64,000 bases of DNA from Diphasiastrum complanatum. Taxonomy: Eukaryota; Streptophyta; Lycopodiopsida; Lycopodiales; Lycopodiaceae. Under the pieces are notes generated by a model. That model was not told the origin of the DNA, searched no databases, and saw only the letters and a list, made by a program, of their open reading frames with translations. The position numbers and the translations under genes are program-made. This document shows positions 11,566-24,095 of the stretch, one piece after another (position 1 is the first letter of the stretch; the number at the start of each line of letters is the position of its first letter). The stretch spans positions 67,576,810 to 67,640,809 of the forward strand of contig CM055092.1 in NCBI GenBank assembly GCA_029204225.1. The letters are read 5' to 3'.

Positions 11566-12539
11566 TAAAACTAGAGCTAGAAGACAAGATTGTCACAACT
11601 TTTTAAATATTAATCCAAATGACCTGCCATATGGATTGGATTAAAGCTAAGACAACGCTCTAAAAGCTTTTGTAAATAAACTAAAATTAAAAACTGAAAT
11701 CAAATCTGAAAAATTCAAACAAAGTGAAAGCCAATTTGTAATCACCTGTATTGACAGCTTGTGGGAAATTTGCAATAAATTTTGCATCTCTCATCCAAAT
11801 TGTTGTGAATTGAAGCAAATGAAAGCTAAAACAAAGCTCTAGAATTCTATGGAATCAAATTAAAAACTGAAAATGAAACTGTATGCTAAAAATTAGTTTG
11901 AACAGACCTGAAAATTTGAAAATTAGAAATTAGCAAAAAGAAAGTTACAAAGCAATAAACTCTTCAAATCTAATGTAATTCACATAAAATCATTATGAAT
12001 CATGGATCTTAGGTTCTGATAACAAGAAATGTCATGCGCCAAATCCAATCAAATAGCCATAGTAAGGAAACTAAAACTAAGATCAAGCAAACAACAAGGC
12101 ATTCCTGTTGATTCAGCCATAAAACACAAAGTACAGATAGATCTACAAGGAATTATCAATCAAAATTCAAGGAATGGAAGCAAATCAAATACAAAATGGA
12201 AGGGATTCATGTGGATTGGGCACATGAGACCTAGCAAGCTCTATTCCCATGGCTCACATTGAAAAAGATGGAGCTAAGCTCTCTCATTTGCCTGAAATTG
12301 ATGTCTTTTGCCTACTTATAAGCAAAGCCCTTAACTTAAGTTAACATAACTATATTGAGGGATAGTTAGCCCTTGTTAAGCCTTATTAAATGTATCTAGG
12401 CCCTTGTTGGCCTATTATCCTTATTAAGGAACTTTGAAAGACCTAAAGAGAGATCCACCTTTTTTATTAAGACTAATAGCTCCTTTTGGGCCGAACAAAG
12501 CTTACAATGGATATTATCTTGCATTTGTAAGCACTGATG
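11566..12539. other. AT-rich stretch without a recognisable gene
   Basis: Only short frames without domains. Nothing assignable. Confidence 0.4.
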
Positions 12540-12551
12540 TACTAAGAGTAC

Positions 12552-13130
12552 ATGACAAAGATGACAGATATAGGCATGAAAATCTATTTTGATCAAAATG
12601 TATGCAAGACACAGGATGGCAGCCCAAATACGATCATTATGGAAGCACCGAGAAAAGGGAACCTGTACCAAGCGACAGTTTCAGAGGGAACCAACACTGC
12701 ATTAGCTACCATTTCAGGTAGCAATGATTCAAAGTTGTGGCATAAAAGAGTGAGGCATCTTAGCACAAGAATGCTTTATCGGATGACCAGAGAAGGTCTT
12801 GCAACTGGAGTGAAGGTAAGTGATACCCACCCAGGTTTTTGCCAAGTGTGTGCTATGGGCAAGTAGAGTCGTGTGGCAAAGAAGTAGAGTCGTGTGCCCT
12901 TTGCCACAAACACGGAGCAAGAACCAAGGAACCAGTATAGGTAATACACTTAGACCTGCGTGGGCCTCTGGTAGTGAATTCAATATTGGATCAAAATATT
13001 TTGTGACTTTCATAGTTGACTTTTATAGCTGACTACAGCCATATGACTGTAGAGAAAAGTTTTCTCACAAAAGAGAGCTATTTGCTGTTATAGTAATCTC
13101 CTTTTGAATCTGATAATGCAAGAGTGATAG
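12552..13130 (+). pseudogene. Copia-B, GAG-pre-integrase and integrase remnant
   Basis: The frame 12552-12866 carries the GAG-pre-integrase block: LYQATVSEG, then LWHKRVRHLSTRMLYRM, then FCQVCAMGK, which together give the His/Cys zinc-binding set preceding Copia integrase. Downstream the integrase core is recognisable but frameshifted and stopped (SKYFVTFIVDFYS near 12994-13030). No LTR, gag or RT is found nearby, so this is an isolated fragment of an old Ty1/copia element, unrelated in detail to Copia-A. Confidence 0.75.
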
Positions 13131-13816
13131 GAACAATATTCTAAATTCTTGTGAATGATTGTTTGCTTCTACGTCTCTTTCTTACTCTGCACAGAGCCTG
13201 CACGTGCCCCCTTTCTAACAAGGCAATGCATAAGGGTGGTCTCCAAACTCGATGTCCACGGACCAATCTTGTACAATGGAGCTAACACATATTCAGGAGC
13301 TTCAAAGATACAAATTCAAGCTTCAGGGAACAATCTGACGTCTCTAGCCTCTAGGTATGACCAGGCTTTTGCCCAATACAATGTTTTCGGAGGGTCAGTA
13401 TCATGCAGGAACACGAGTTTGAGCTACTGTAGCTCGTGGAATAGCTAAATAAGAGAGGAGTTACAGATGAAAAGTTGAGGTTGTATAGCCAATTGTCTGT
13501 AGGACATGGCTGAAAGATGATGAGGTCTTTACCATTCAGTAGCTTCAGCCGCCATTTTAAAATAGGAATAGATACAGAAAAGCAGAACGAGAAGTCATGG
13601 TTTTTAATGTAGCCTACAGTGCCAAATGTAACAGAATGGTGAATGATGCAAGGTGAATTGAACTTATCCATAACGGGTAATTTCTATCAGTGGTGATAAA
13701 GGAGAAGTGAATTTTAACGCATGTTATGAAGTTGTTCTTGAAGAGATGTTTTGAGCAAAATGTCTTATTTAATGTCCCTAGCACAGGAGGCAGATTAACC
13801 TCGAGTCAGAAGTTAC
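13131..13816. other. Stretch between Copia-B and the unknown gene
   Basis: Two open frames (13155-13448 plus, 13351-13671 minus) show no recognisable domain. Further 3' exons of the minus-strand gene at 13817-14582 could lie here, but I could not place one. Confidence 0.3.
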
Positions 13817-14582
13817 CTGCAGCACCTCTGCTACCATAAGTATTGCCAAGGAAAGCATCTTGCCAGTTGAAGCATCAAAAGCAATTATTTTTTCGAGTGC
13901 AAATTCGTCAAAGAAACTTATACCTGCGTCCTGCAAAACCATTTACATCCAATGCAACCATTTACTGCTATTAGCTCCTGATCGTATATTGAAGATTACA
14001 TTGCACCATGTAGAACGAATGCTTAGTCTGCAGAATGCACTGAAATTTCTTCAACAGAACTTCAAAAGCACAACAATCCGAGACTACCTCGACTCCGTAC
14101 CAAAAACAACCGATGGCACTATCAATTGTCGAGAATTGATAAGCAGAGAAACTATCTCTGATTTCTTCCAATTCAAACTTTCTGCAGCAAACTTCTTCTC
14201 ACTGCATGCTTCTATGTGCATAATTCAGAAAGCTTAGAGTCAAGAAACCAAAAGCGCGACATTGTACCTGGTGCTGTTGGGGAGCTTGAGAACAAGAAAT
14301 TCGGCTACTGGAACAGCTATGCCGCACAGAAAGCCCAGCTTTGTATGCGTCGCCGCGCCTTAGATTCCTCAGCATCCCACAATTCGGAACGAAAACGATA
14401 TTTCCTGAAAGCTGACTGCAGGAACGCCTCTGCCTCATCAACGCCTGCTGCATTGATGTGATGATCCATGATTTTTCAGAGGAAAAGCAATGTATGGCAG
14501 AAGATGAAGAGGCAGAGGCAGCAGCAGCAAGGCGAGAGCTCGGGAAGGTGGAATAAGCAGAAGATAAGCAGAGCATCGCCAT
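13817..14582 (-). CDS. Unknown gene, possibly organelle-targeted; three candidate exons
   Basis: I do not recognise the product. The model starts at ATG 14582; the first 40 residues are rich in Ser, Ala and Arg and poor in acids (MAMLCLSSAYSTFPSSRL), like a plastid or mitochondrial transit peptide. Exon 1 is 14582-14268 (315 bp, donor CAG|GTACAA), exon 2 is 14177-14088 (90 bp, donor GAG|GTAGTC), exon 3 is 13930-13817 (114 bp, acceptor TTTTGCAG, donor CAG|GTAACT). All three are multiples of three and join in phase 0, giving 173 residues; exon 3 ends in a hydrophobic stretch (MLSLAILMVAEVL). The exon 2 acceptor is the weakest point, because the nearest better acceptor puts a stop in frame. No terminal exon was found, so the gene may be truncated. 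Local GC is higher than in the surrounding DNA. Confidence 0.4.
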
Positions 14583-14760
14583 TCGCAACAGCTAACTATC
14601 TCCTCCTCCTCTGCTCTGCGCTGCGCTCCACTCGTCCCTGCGGCTGCAAACTAGACGCATAAGCGCTCAAAGGAGCATGTGGTAACAGCACAATTCTCGT
14701 CCGTCCACGGCCATAAAGGCAACCAACCGGATGCTGTAAAAACTTTTTGGCCCTCCCTTA
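14583..14760 (-). promoter_or_regulatory. Likely 5' leader and promoter region of the unknown gene
   Basis: GC-richer than its flanks and purine-rich on the minus strand (GAGGAGGAGGAG just upstream of the ATG), as in many plant 5' leaders. No clear TATA box. Confidence 0.3.
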
Positions 14761-16800
14761 GAAGACTAGGGACTTTTGTAAGAGGTAAAGATTAAGGAGG
14801 ATTTCACGTTAAAATGCAGCAAAATATGTTCAATAGATCCTAGAAATGATGAAAAAATCACATAATTAAGATCCAAACATAATCCAATAGTTAGAGCACA
14901 AAACAATCTATTGATTTCTAACTTATCTCGGCTTGAGCTCCACTTTATGGCTCCAAAATTATGCAAAATGGTTCACTCGTGTGGATGTACGACTTGCTCA
15001 GCCCTCTATACTGTACTCCAATTCTTCTAATCATTACAAGCCAATAACAATTATCAAGCAAATTGTAAAGCAAAACTAGTCATGAAGGAAGATCTCAAAT
15101 TTTCTCATAATTGGATGGCAAATCCATCGCATATTTATACATAAGTGCCTCGGATCTGAGCATTTAGGGCTACCTTTGATCCATCCATGACCTAACCCTA
15201 GTGTCAACCTAATAGGTTATAAGATCCATCCTAATTGGGGGTCGAGATCTTGAGATCCAAAAACAATGTAAAAATTGTTATTTTTAGCTCGTAGAAAATC
15301 TCTAGCCTATGCATAGCCGAGGAGCCTTTTTTCAGGAATAATATTACTTTTATTTTAATATTTTTAAATTTCTAAAGAAATAAATTGATTTTGGCATTCA
15401 ATTCAAAACAAAAGTGTAGAATTTATTTACTATTTCAACTATATTTATTCATGAAAATATTAAAAAAATTGTAATTTTTAACTCTTTAATGTACTGATTC
15501 AAAGACTTTACACATCAATTTTTTTCAAATAAGACGACCATACAAAATCTAACATTTTGTGAAAGCTTTGCTCAACAAGGCCTTACCTTAGAGCTTTAAA
15601 GATGAACAATAACTTGCAAGACTTTTAAGGGGAGCTATGCTTGGCATGGCTCTCAACAGGAGTCTAGCAGGTTTCTCTCGTGCTAAGTGCTTTGCTTGAC
15701 ATAGCTCTCAACATGAGCTATGATGAGCATAGCATTTAGCCGAAGCATTGTCTAGCATAACTAATTCTAAGAGCTAAGGCTTGCTTAGCTCTCAAACTAA
15801 GCTATGTCTGGCATGGGCTGGCTCTGAAAGAAAACAAAAAATTGTAACTCTAAATTACAAAGCAGACATATCATTAAGTTGTGCAGAGCTCGTGATCTCT
15901 CTCAGGCCGTGCTCAGGAAGGAGGCCTGAGACCGCATATGATGAAAGTAATAGACAGTCGCAAAGCATAGAAAAAAGAGCACAAGAGCGAGAGAGAGCAT
16001 AAACGTGGTAGGCAAAGGTGGGTTATGGTTTGGCATGGCCCCTTAAGTAGTTATGCCTCCGACCTTAATATGTTTATTGCTTAAGGTGGCATACCACGAG
16101 TGTTGCGATACCATGTGTCACTAGCCATGAGCCATGCAGACTCACGCCAAGCTGGTCCAGGAGTCCACCAAGCCATTCCATCGACACCTTTACCTTGGGT
16201 TACCACACAAGGTGAGCAAGAGTTAAGGCCTAAATGCAGGTCCCATTCTCATAGACTTTTGTAGGTTATTTGCATAGACTATAATAGGTAAGTTACAAAG
16301 TACAACTAGAGTAGAGTTAGTATAGGATGGCCTTTCATTGCCCTAAGTATAATAGGACACTAGGCATGGCAAACTAGTATATGCCTAATAAAGCTGATAT
16401 CATGGTTAGTTCACATTGAGCATTGACATCATTTGATTAAGGTATATTGTAAAGTTCTACATAGATTCTTTTGGGAAATTCGACATCTTCAAGATGACAA
16501 CCAAGTATCACTTACTTGTGAAATTAGAAAAGGATTATGCGACAACCAAAGTTGCATGGGGTGTTAACTAAAAGTTGGAGATTAGAAGGCTAAAAACATA
16601 TTGACCTATGGGTAAGAGGTGATTTATACCCCCACAATCCACTGGTAGATGCTCCTCCTAAATTTTCTGACGTACATAGTTTGTTAAGGTTCGTTGGGGA
16701 TGGTGGTAATGGACTCCTTGGCTATTGTCAAAGCAATAGATTCTCGAAGAATACTTATAATATAGATAATAATTTCTTTTTGACAATATTGGATATATCG
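14761..16800. other. Non-coding stretch with degenerate repeats
   Basis: AT-rich to about 15500. From about 15640 to 15820 a degenerate unit around AGCTCTCAACATGAGCTATG recurs with GCTTGGCATGG-like words. No gene is recognised. Confidence 0.4.
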
Positions 16801-16801
16801 A

Positions 16802-17658
16802 ATTTTTTTACTTTACTGAAGCTGAGACTCTTTGCATTTTGAGCAAAGAGCTTGATGAATTTTCGGATATAATTGATTTTGATGCTGATGATCTTCTCCC
16901 TGGTGTTGACGATGTACATAATGATAAGTTTTATTCAGGAAAAGATTGCTTGAAAATGGCTGTGGAGTAAATGCGCAACAAAGAAGATGATCTACCTAAT
17001 GAGGAGGAGTTGCTTAGAATCCAAAGTCAACTTGGTTTTCCACAGCCAACTGTCTATTCACCAACAATATTGACATCGAAAGGTGGACATGATATTGATG
17101 GAGAGACAATAATCAAAGAAGACGAAGCCGAATGCGTAAGTTTTTGTCTCTTATCAAGTACTAGTAGATTTGTTATGTCAGATTATATACTGGAGCTTAC
17201 TTTGTTTTTTATCATTTCAGGAAACAATTTTTCTTGATGATTTCGCAATTCGTCGAGGAGGGCAGAGATTTTCTCTTGTAGAATTTTCAAGAGATCATGC
17301 ACTAGGGCACTATCTAAAGTCCTTCAAGAATAATGAGAGAAGTGTTGCCCATTCAAAGTTTCATCAACATGGTGAAACTATGATTATGGCAATCAAGGCA
17401 CTGTCTCATTTCCTTGGAGGACATAATTTCAATAAGGTGCATAAAATAATTTTTGTAAAGAAAACTATTGCGGTTAAAATTTTAGGATATGGACCAGTGA
17501 ATTCCATGCTCAGATCATCTCATTTTGCAGTGTATGCTGCTTACGTTGATTCGAGTAAGCATGAAAACTATGAGCTATTGGATCCATACGAAAGAAGAAA
17601 ATTGTTGCATGATTCTAAGTTGCAACTTTCATTAGAAAAAATATCGGAAGCAGATTAG
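16802..17658 (+). pseudogene. Unknown gene, plus strand of a convergent pair
   Basis: I do not recognise this family. Exon 1 is open from about 16802 to 17135, broken by one in-frame TAA at 16968-16970. Its early part is acidic (SDIIDFDADDLLPGVDD). A clean 85-bp intron follows (17136-17220, GTAAGT to ATTTCAG), joined in phase 0. Exon 2 runs 17221-17658 and encodes 145 residues with motifs IRRGGQRFSLVEFSRDHALG, FHQHGETMIMAIKALSHFLGG and HENYELLDPYERRKLL, ending at TAG. The start is not located. It converges with the minus-strand gene ending at 17689, about 30 bp away, so the two may form one unit, perhaps a transposon. The spliced architecture shows it descends from an expressed gene. Confidence 0.5.
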
Positions 17659-17688
17659 ATACTGTTGAATTGTACTTTGTAGATATTT

Positions 17689-20579
17689 TTATTTAATATT
17701 CAAAATTTTATTGTGTGTATATAGCCTATTGGCTTGTATAAATTTGCATGATTTTTGAAATTTTTTATAATCCGTCGATTTTGTATTAATATGACAAATT
17801 TGAATTCTTCTGTAAAACCATTGAAAAAGTTGCAGTATGTAGCTGTTTTTTGTGCTAGTCTCGCCATGTTGTGTACTTTTATGAAATGCCGCTCTTGCTT
17901 GCCAATGAGATTTTTCCATTCCTTGCGATGACCATATGCTAAGACTTCCACTATTTCTTGCAAAGAATGTCAAATGATGTCGTAATATGTGCTGCATGTC
18001 ATAAAAACATAATCTAAATCAGTACCAAAAGTATCTAATTTAATTGCACATATTTGTCTATCGTAGTGTAAAATCAAAATCTTACCATATAATGTGTTAT
18101 ATGATCAACGCCCCATGCACTTTGAACTGCATCCACAAATTCATTGGTTGTTTTCTGTATCATTTGAACATCAGTATTTGAAAATTTATCTTTTCTCAAG
18201 TTTTCACCATGTTGTCTAACTTTTTCCAAACTTCTACTTTGTGTATACGAGTAGAACCTTCTTCTTCGAAATCTTGAGTTGCTGCAATAATTTCTTTCCA
18301 AACCGTGTATTGAACCTTAGATTGTTTGCCAGAATAATTTGATAAAAATCTTCGAGCTTTAGATCCTCCAATGCTCGGCTTGCATGAAATATTTCTTGTT
18401 TTACCTGATAGCTTGTCATCTTTTTTTATTTTAACGTGGCCTTTATGTAAGCCTGTTTTGGACAACACATCCTCTAATCTGGAAATAGCGTCCTTCGTAG
18501 AGGCCTCTGGCTCGGAATTCCATGCAAACAAGATGTGAAGTTATATTATTTTTTCTATAATACGCACCTCCGCATGCAATGTACAGATATGAACATTTCG
18601 TAGAGGAATCGGTAGTACAGGTTTCCAATTAGGATCTTCTCGATCTCTTATTTGTAATACCGTAAAAATTTATGATGAATGTTTATAACTGATTAATGTC
18701 AATAAATAGATTGTTGGAATTGTTATATGCTAGACTTTCTCCTTTCGAGCAATACACTTCATTGATATGAGATGGATTACCAACTATTGTCTGCATACCA
18801 TGGTTTAACATGTCTCTTTTTTTTTAATATAAAATGGTCGTGGGATTGGAAACTTTTTACCTGTGCAAATGCCTCCTTTATCATCTTAAACATTGTTGCA
18901 TATGCTTCCCTACTGATGCTAGAAAAGTCACATGCCCTTTGAAGCAATGTAGTGTCTAATATATTTCCAACTTCATCCATAATGCTATCAGTAACTAAAG
19001 CCTTAATCCTTTTTATTTTGTTATTATTTAACATTGATTTCATAGATTTAGAAGTCAAGATAGAGCCTAGTGAGTTTCCAATTGAAATCTCATCGGCCAA
19101 ATGGTCTTCAACAACCAATGCTGATCTGCATTGCAAACATAATGTTCGTGAAAATGTCAGTAGAAATTAGGACACTCATAGTATTCACAGCAGTATATAA
19201 TAAGCAAATCACCAGAAAGTTGAAATGAATAAATAACAAAATTAGTGATTATGAATGAATCAAAAAGTTCAAACAATATTCAATACCAAATAAGCTATAA
19301 CTTACTTGAATGCACGGATTCGTCTATTTCTATGACCTCCTCTGGATGGTAGATCACATATATCCTTGTTTACCATTCTTGTCCTCTTGTTGCTTCGGAC
19401 CTTTCTGTTGAGCACATCCATATCTTTAACAAGAGACAAATATGAGATATGCATGGATTGAAATGCAATTTTTATCTCATCATTACTAGTTGTATAATGA
19501 TGCAGAGAAAATTTCAACCTTTGGATCTCCTCCTTGAGCATCTCATTTTCATCCAAACAAGTTTTCATCTTTGTAGATTTTTCTTCGCACTCCTTTGATA
19601 TTTTCCTTGATTCCTCTTCCAAATAATGTATTCTTTGCATTGAATGTGCATTCCCATAGAGCATCAAATTCTCACAGTAACCCAAAAGGCCATTTTAACC
19701 ATGACACATATAGATTATTAACTGACTCACCGAATGAAAATCTGGATGTTGCAATGAACATGGATCAATAGGATACAATGTTCTTGATGACCATAAATCT
19801 ACATGTTTTAGCTTTTCCTCCCTGTATCAAACATATCAGAAGTTGACAATTTGGGTTGCTTTGAATTTCTCGTCCTGAGCGGAGCATATTCTGGTGACAG
19901 ATCCACATGAAGATGATAAAGCTTTGTCATCAGTACAGTAGTATAGTAACAAACAACACAATGACAATAACAAAATTGGAGATGGCGCTAACGACTCTGC
20001 TGGAGATAGAAATGGCATAGGCTTTTTTCAAAAATGTCACTCCTAATTCAAACATTTTCAATCAGCTCCTACAATTTTGTTTTGCCCACTAGATAGGCTA
20101 GCAAACAATCTTTCTCATTTCACCTTATCATCTTTCCGATCTTGTTCCCATCTCACCTTATCATCTTGTCGATTTTGTTCCCATATCACCTTATCATCTT
20201 GTCGATCTTGTTTCATTTTCTACAACATTCCAATTATCAGATCTTGTGACGCCTGTAGTTTACTTAATATGTTTTCTTGTTGGTTCGAAACCTACAGTTC
20301 TTGTTCTGATTGACATGAATTCAGCTGCTCATTGTCACTGTCACTGCTATAAACACCACCACTTGGGTTATGTTGACTGATTTGGTAAACTTGTTGATCA
20401 TCATAATCATCAAAATGTGTTTCATTATGCTCCAAATAGTCTCCATATGAGACTTGTTCGCACTGATTGGATTCGTCATTGATGTGCTCATAATACTGGT
20501 CTTCAAAATCATAGTTAGATTGATCTTCGTATTCATAGTCACTGTCATCTATGTACTCAAAATTGGAATCCAAATCCAT
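17689..20579 (-). pseudogene. Unknown multi-exon gene with a GMEK block, decayed
   Basis: The order on the minus strand is: an acidic N-terminus (20579-20292, runs such as YEDQSNYDFEDQYY); a glutamine and charge-rich segment with three RQDDKV-type repeats (stops near 20290, 20219 and 20131); exon 19821-19731 (acceptor GATACAG, donor TCG|GTGAGT); a coiled-coil exon ending at 19306 (donor AA|GTAAGT); exon 19125-18861, whose phase fits exactly; an exon from about 18637 holding HICTLHAEVRIIEK and, after an in-frame TAA, LHILFAWN; a frameshift near 18225; then DAVQSAWGVDHITHYM, a short intron, and HILRHHLTFF plus SLSIWSSQGMEKSHWQARAA. The blocks look like a conserved family with possible catalytic His and Glu residues, but I cannot name it. 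A transposase is one guess. Confidence 0.5.
20121..20212 (-). repeat. 33-bp tandem repeat inside the unknown gene, three copies
   Basis: CACCTTATCATCTT starts recur at 20121, 20154 and 20187. On the minus strand each unit encodes a variant of RQDDKVRWEQD, so the repeat is in coding phase. Confidence 0.8.
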
Positions 20580-22677
20580 CTTGACAATTGAAGGACTTGT
20601 AGGTTATGGTATACAGAGCTGGAGTTTATGTGCAATGGACTTTGATAAATAGCTTAAATGCTCTTTTCCCCACCCACTTAAAACTCAGAATTCTACGATG
20701 AGTAAAATTGAAAAGGCAAAAACTTGTAGGTCATATAAAACTGAGCACTTTTGCGTTTTACAGTATTCAATTTCGAGCTCAGACAGAGACGATATGAGGA
20801 TTTGAAAATAAGCAAATAATATACAAGGAAATTTGACTGAGAGAGAAAGAAGGGGTCTTAAGAAATATATAAATGAAAAATAATAATTACAAAATCTCAA
20901 TAACTTTTCGATGTTCGTCTCGTCATTCTGAACACTTTTTGTTTTTACTGTGTTGGAATTTGAGCTCCAACAAGAAAGTTATGGAAGTTTAAAGAGAATT
21001 ATAAGAAAAGTACTTAGTTGAAACTTCGAAAAGGAGATCATTATAAAAATTTACAAACTAGATTCTATAGAATTTGAAATATTTATGTGCTCGTAGAAAT
21101 GGGATGAACCATAAAATAAAATAAATTTATGGCAAAAAATGTTTTTTGGGCACGGAGGAGAGGAAAGGATTGGAATATTTTGGGGATATGCTCAAGGAAT
21201 ATTTGGTAAGAATATTTCGAAAGGAGGCAGGGCTGGGCACCGTAGGGATCCGGAGGGAGTAGGTGTAGGGAGAGAAAACATTAAGTAGGAAAAAGAGAAA
21301 TACAAAGGGCAAGGGGTAGGTATTGTCGGAAATAGGTAGATAATGGAATGCGGAAGCTTTCTACTTCCAATGCATGACTACGCCTATCAAAAATTGAACA
21401 AAACAGTAGTGATGAAAATCATGTTCAATCTTTAGCAACTACCTTTAACTTTCGCTAGATACTAAACCATTAATGTATGAATAGAAAGTCACTGATTACG
21501 AATTTGATTGCTTGGTATTAGGACTAAGTGATTCTATTACAAGAAAGGGTTGTTTAGGCTGGTTCCTTGTTGGATTTGATCAACTTGATCTTAGTGAGAA
21601 CTAGGATCCATGAGAAGTTGATGCGAGAAAAGAAATTCTGAGTTAATGGTACATTCTTTTGAAAAAAAATCTCCAATTGAGATTTTAGTTTCCTATTCTA
21701 TGATATAGCCACTCTTTAAGAGATATACTCTCTTAAGTTAACTGGGCTACAAGATTCTCAGTTAAATTGATAATATATACAGATTGGGTAAGATCTATGG
21801 AGATATGCTATGTAGTGAATCATCAAGTTCTTAATCATGTGGATCTACTATGAATTCATTGGATTGAGTTTATTTGCATGCATGAACTAGTCGGGAAACA
21901 TAGGCATATTGTTGAAAATCGTCTGATGAAAATTATTCACAAGTTAATAAGATGTTTGGATTTGAATTAATTATTAACTTAGGAAAGATTTTGAATACAT
22001 GTGTAAAGGCCTACACCCGAACATTCAAATATTTCTAAATCTGGTGCAGGTAACCCAGTCAGGAGCATTACTTCTGAGTTAGTTGGACGAGTCTAGATGG
22101 TATCATTATTTTTTTCTATTGTAACGTATATGTATTGATTGTAAGTCACAACCATTATGAGTTATTTTGTAACTCATGTAGTGGGTGATTTACGTAGGAT
22201 ACATAGGAACTTTTGGTTCTAATTATTTTTCGTTTGAAAATAAAATTATCCTATAAAACTCAGTTGGAATTGGATAATTGGAATAACCAAAAGCCAAGGG
22301 CTTCACGTAATGAAGTTTGATAAATCTTAAGATTCTAGATCAAATCTTGAGCTATTGAAATCTAGATGTATTCTAGATGTAGCCTTGAATTTGGAATGAC
22401 ATGTTGTGCCATGTCTAGAGTGAAGAATTTGGAGACTACAATTCTTTTTTGGCATCGTAATGAGAGTAGGTTCGCATAAATCTGGACCTTTCATAGTGGA
22501 AAGGATTTTTGTGGAGAAACTCATATGTCTTTTAAGAATAGTAACATTCATGTTCTCTTATCTTCGAGTATAAAATAAGAATTCGATGAATTTGAATCAT
22601 AGTATATTTGGCTTTTAAGAGAGGGTAATGTGAGTGGTGGAAAGAACAGATGAATAGTGCATAGGTCTCCTAATGGC
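20580..22677. other. Non-coding stretch between the unknown unit and the Gypsy scrap
   Basis: AT-rich and without an assignable gene. The part near 20600-20900 would hold the promoter of the minus-strand unknown gene. No inverted terminal repeat was found by eye. Confidence 0.35.
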
Positions 22678-22898
22678 AATCTCATTGGATGAGGTACCTT
22701 CCATTGATTGAGTTTTCTTATAATAGTACTAAGCATTTGGCTATTGCATATAGCCCGTTTATGCTTATCTATGGTTTTCAACCTAGATCTACAATCACGA
22801 TTGAAACCGAGTCGATTAAAGTTCAAAAAGTGGCAGATTTCTTACAAGAAATTTGTCTTCGAATTGTAGAAAATGAACGATTTCTTATGTTTCTTTGA
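22678..22898 (+). pseudogene. Ty3/gypsy integrase C-terminal fragment
   Basis: The frame reads YLPLIEFSYNSTKHLA then YSPFMLIYGFQPRS, a block highly typical of the end of the integrase core in plant Gypsy elements. The fragment is about 70 codons long. Upstream and downstream sequence does not continue the homology, and no LTR is visible nearby. Confidence 0.8.
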
Positions 22899-22899
22899 T

Positions 22900-23693
22900 T
22901 TGTTGAGATCCAGACGGATCTTCACAATGATATATTGTCTGGCCTTCCTTGTTCATCAATCTCATGTGATTATAAATAAGAAATCCACATAAAATCATAA
23001 AATTCACCCAAAACTAACATAAAAATGCAAATTTAACACTATCATGCAAAGACCAGGCTCCCTAAATGCAAGCTAACAATCATCCAAGCATGCTAAAAAA
23101 GAAAATAATGGCGTTGTTTCCTAGCAACGACGTCAAAATTGCAGGGACTTTCCTTAAACCCTAAACCTAACACATGCATGCATAGTATTCGAGATTTGAA
23201 GAGGATTTAACATGTCATGCGATAATTCAATCCCATGGGATTAAGTACATATTCAGATTCACAACAAGCTTATGATTTCACAATTAACACTATGATCCAT
23301 TAACCCTAATCTCCAAGTTTAAATACCTAGATTTCTTTCTAAGATTCAAGCAAACACCCAATCTTAGATCTGCATTCCCTAGGTGAGCCACCACTTGTCT
23401 AGTAAAATTTGTCTCTATCTAGCACATTACACTTCACAAATATGAAGTACATGAAAAAAGAATATAAAGTTGATTCTAAAGTAATCTTCAACAATACAAC
23501 CAACATGACATGTGTGTGCTTGTTCTCCGACAAAAGAACTCGAAGAAGTTTTTTTAGCAAAGTATCATAAGACATAAGGAACTACCAATTGTGCAAACTT
23601 TGAAGCAAAAAACTTCATGCTTGTCATCAGCTAGTTGCATTTTTTTTTTAATAAATCTAAATGTACACATTTCACGGTCTTGTTAGAATCTAG
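22900..23693. other. Unassigned AT-rich stretch
   Basis: No domain, tRNA or repeat boundary recognised. Confidence 0.4.
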
Positions 23694-24095
23694 ATCAAAA
23701 GTCAGATGGGTTTACGCGAGCTCGTTAGCAATTTTTAAAATTAGCTTTTGAAAATTTTCATTTAGTGAACAAATCATATGCTATTCCAACAAAAAGACAT
23801 GTAGCTAACTTCATATTCTTGACACGTTGTCATAATGTAAATGCTTGTTTCAAACCAGATCTCACTATTATAGCAATCTAGTTCATCTATAGTGATCAAA
23901 AGTCAGATGGGTTTACGCGAGCTCGTTAGCAATTTTTAAAATTAGCTTTTGAAAATTTTCATTTAGTGAACAAATCATATGCTATTCCAACAAAAAGACA
24001 TGTAGCTAACTTCATATTCTTGACACGTTGTCATAATGTAAATGCTTGTTTCAAACCAGATCTCACTATTATAGCAATCTAGTTCATCTATAGTG
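23694..24095. repeat. 201-bp perfect tandem duplication
   Basis: Copies at 23694-23894 and 23895-24095 start at ATCAAAAGTCAGATGGG and end at CATCTATAGTG. I see no difference between them, which implies a recent event or an assembly artefact. Confidence 0.9.

Noticed and set aside
12010-12030. Degenerate primer-binding site (TTCTGATAACA)
   Set aside because: Too divergent, and no LTR terminus adjoins it.
13817-13930. Aldo/keto reductase match suggested by DAGISFFD
   Set aside because: Only a few residues resemble the family; the rest of the exon does not fit.
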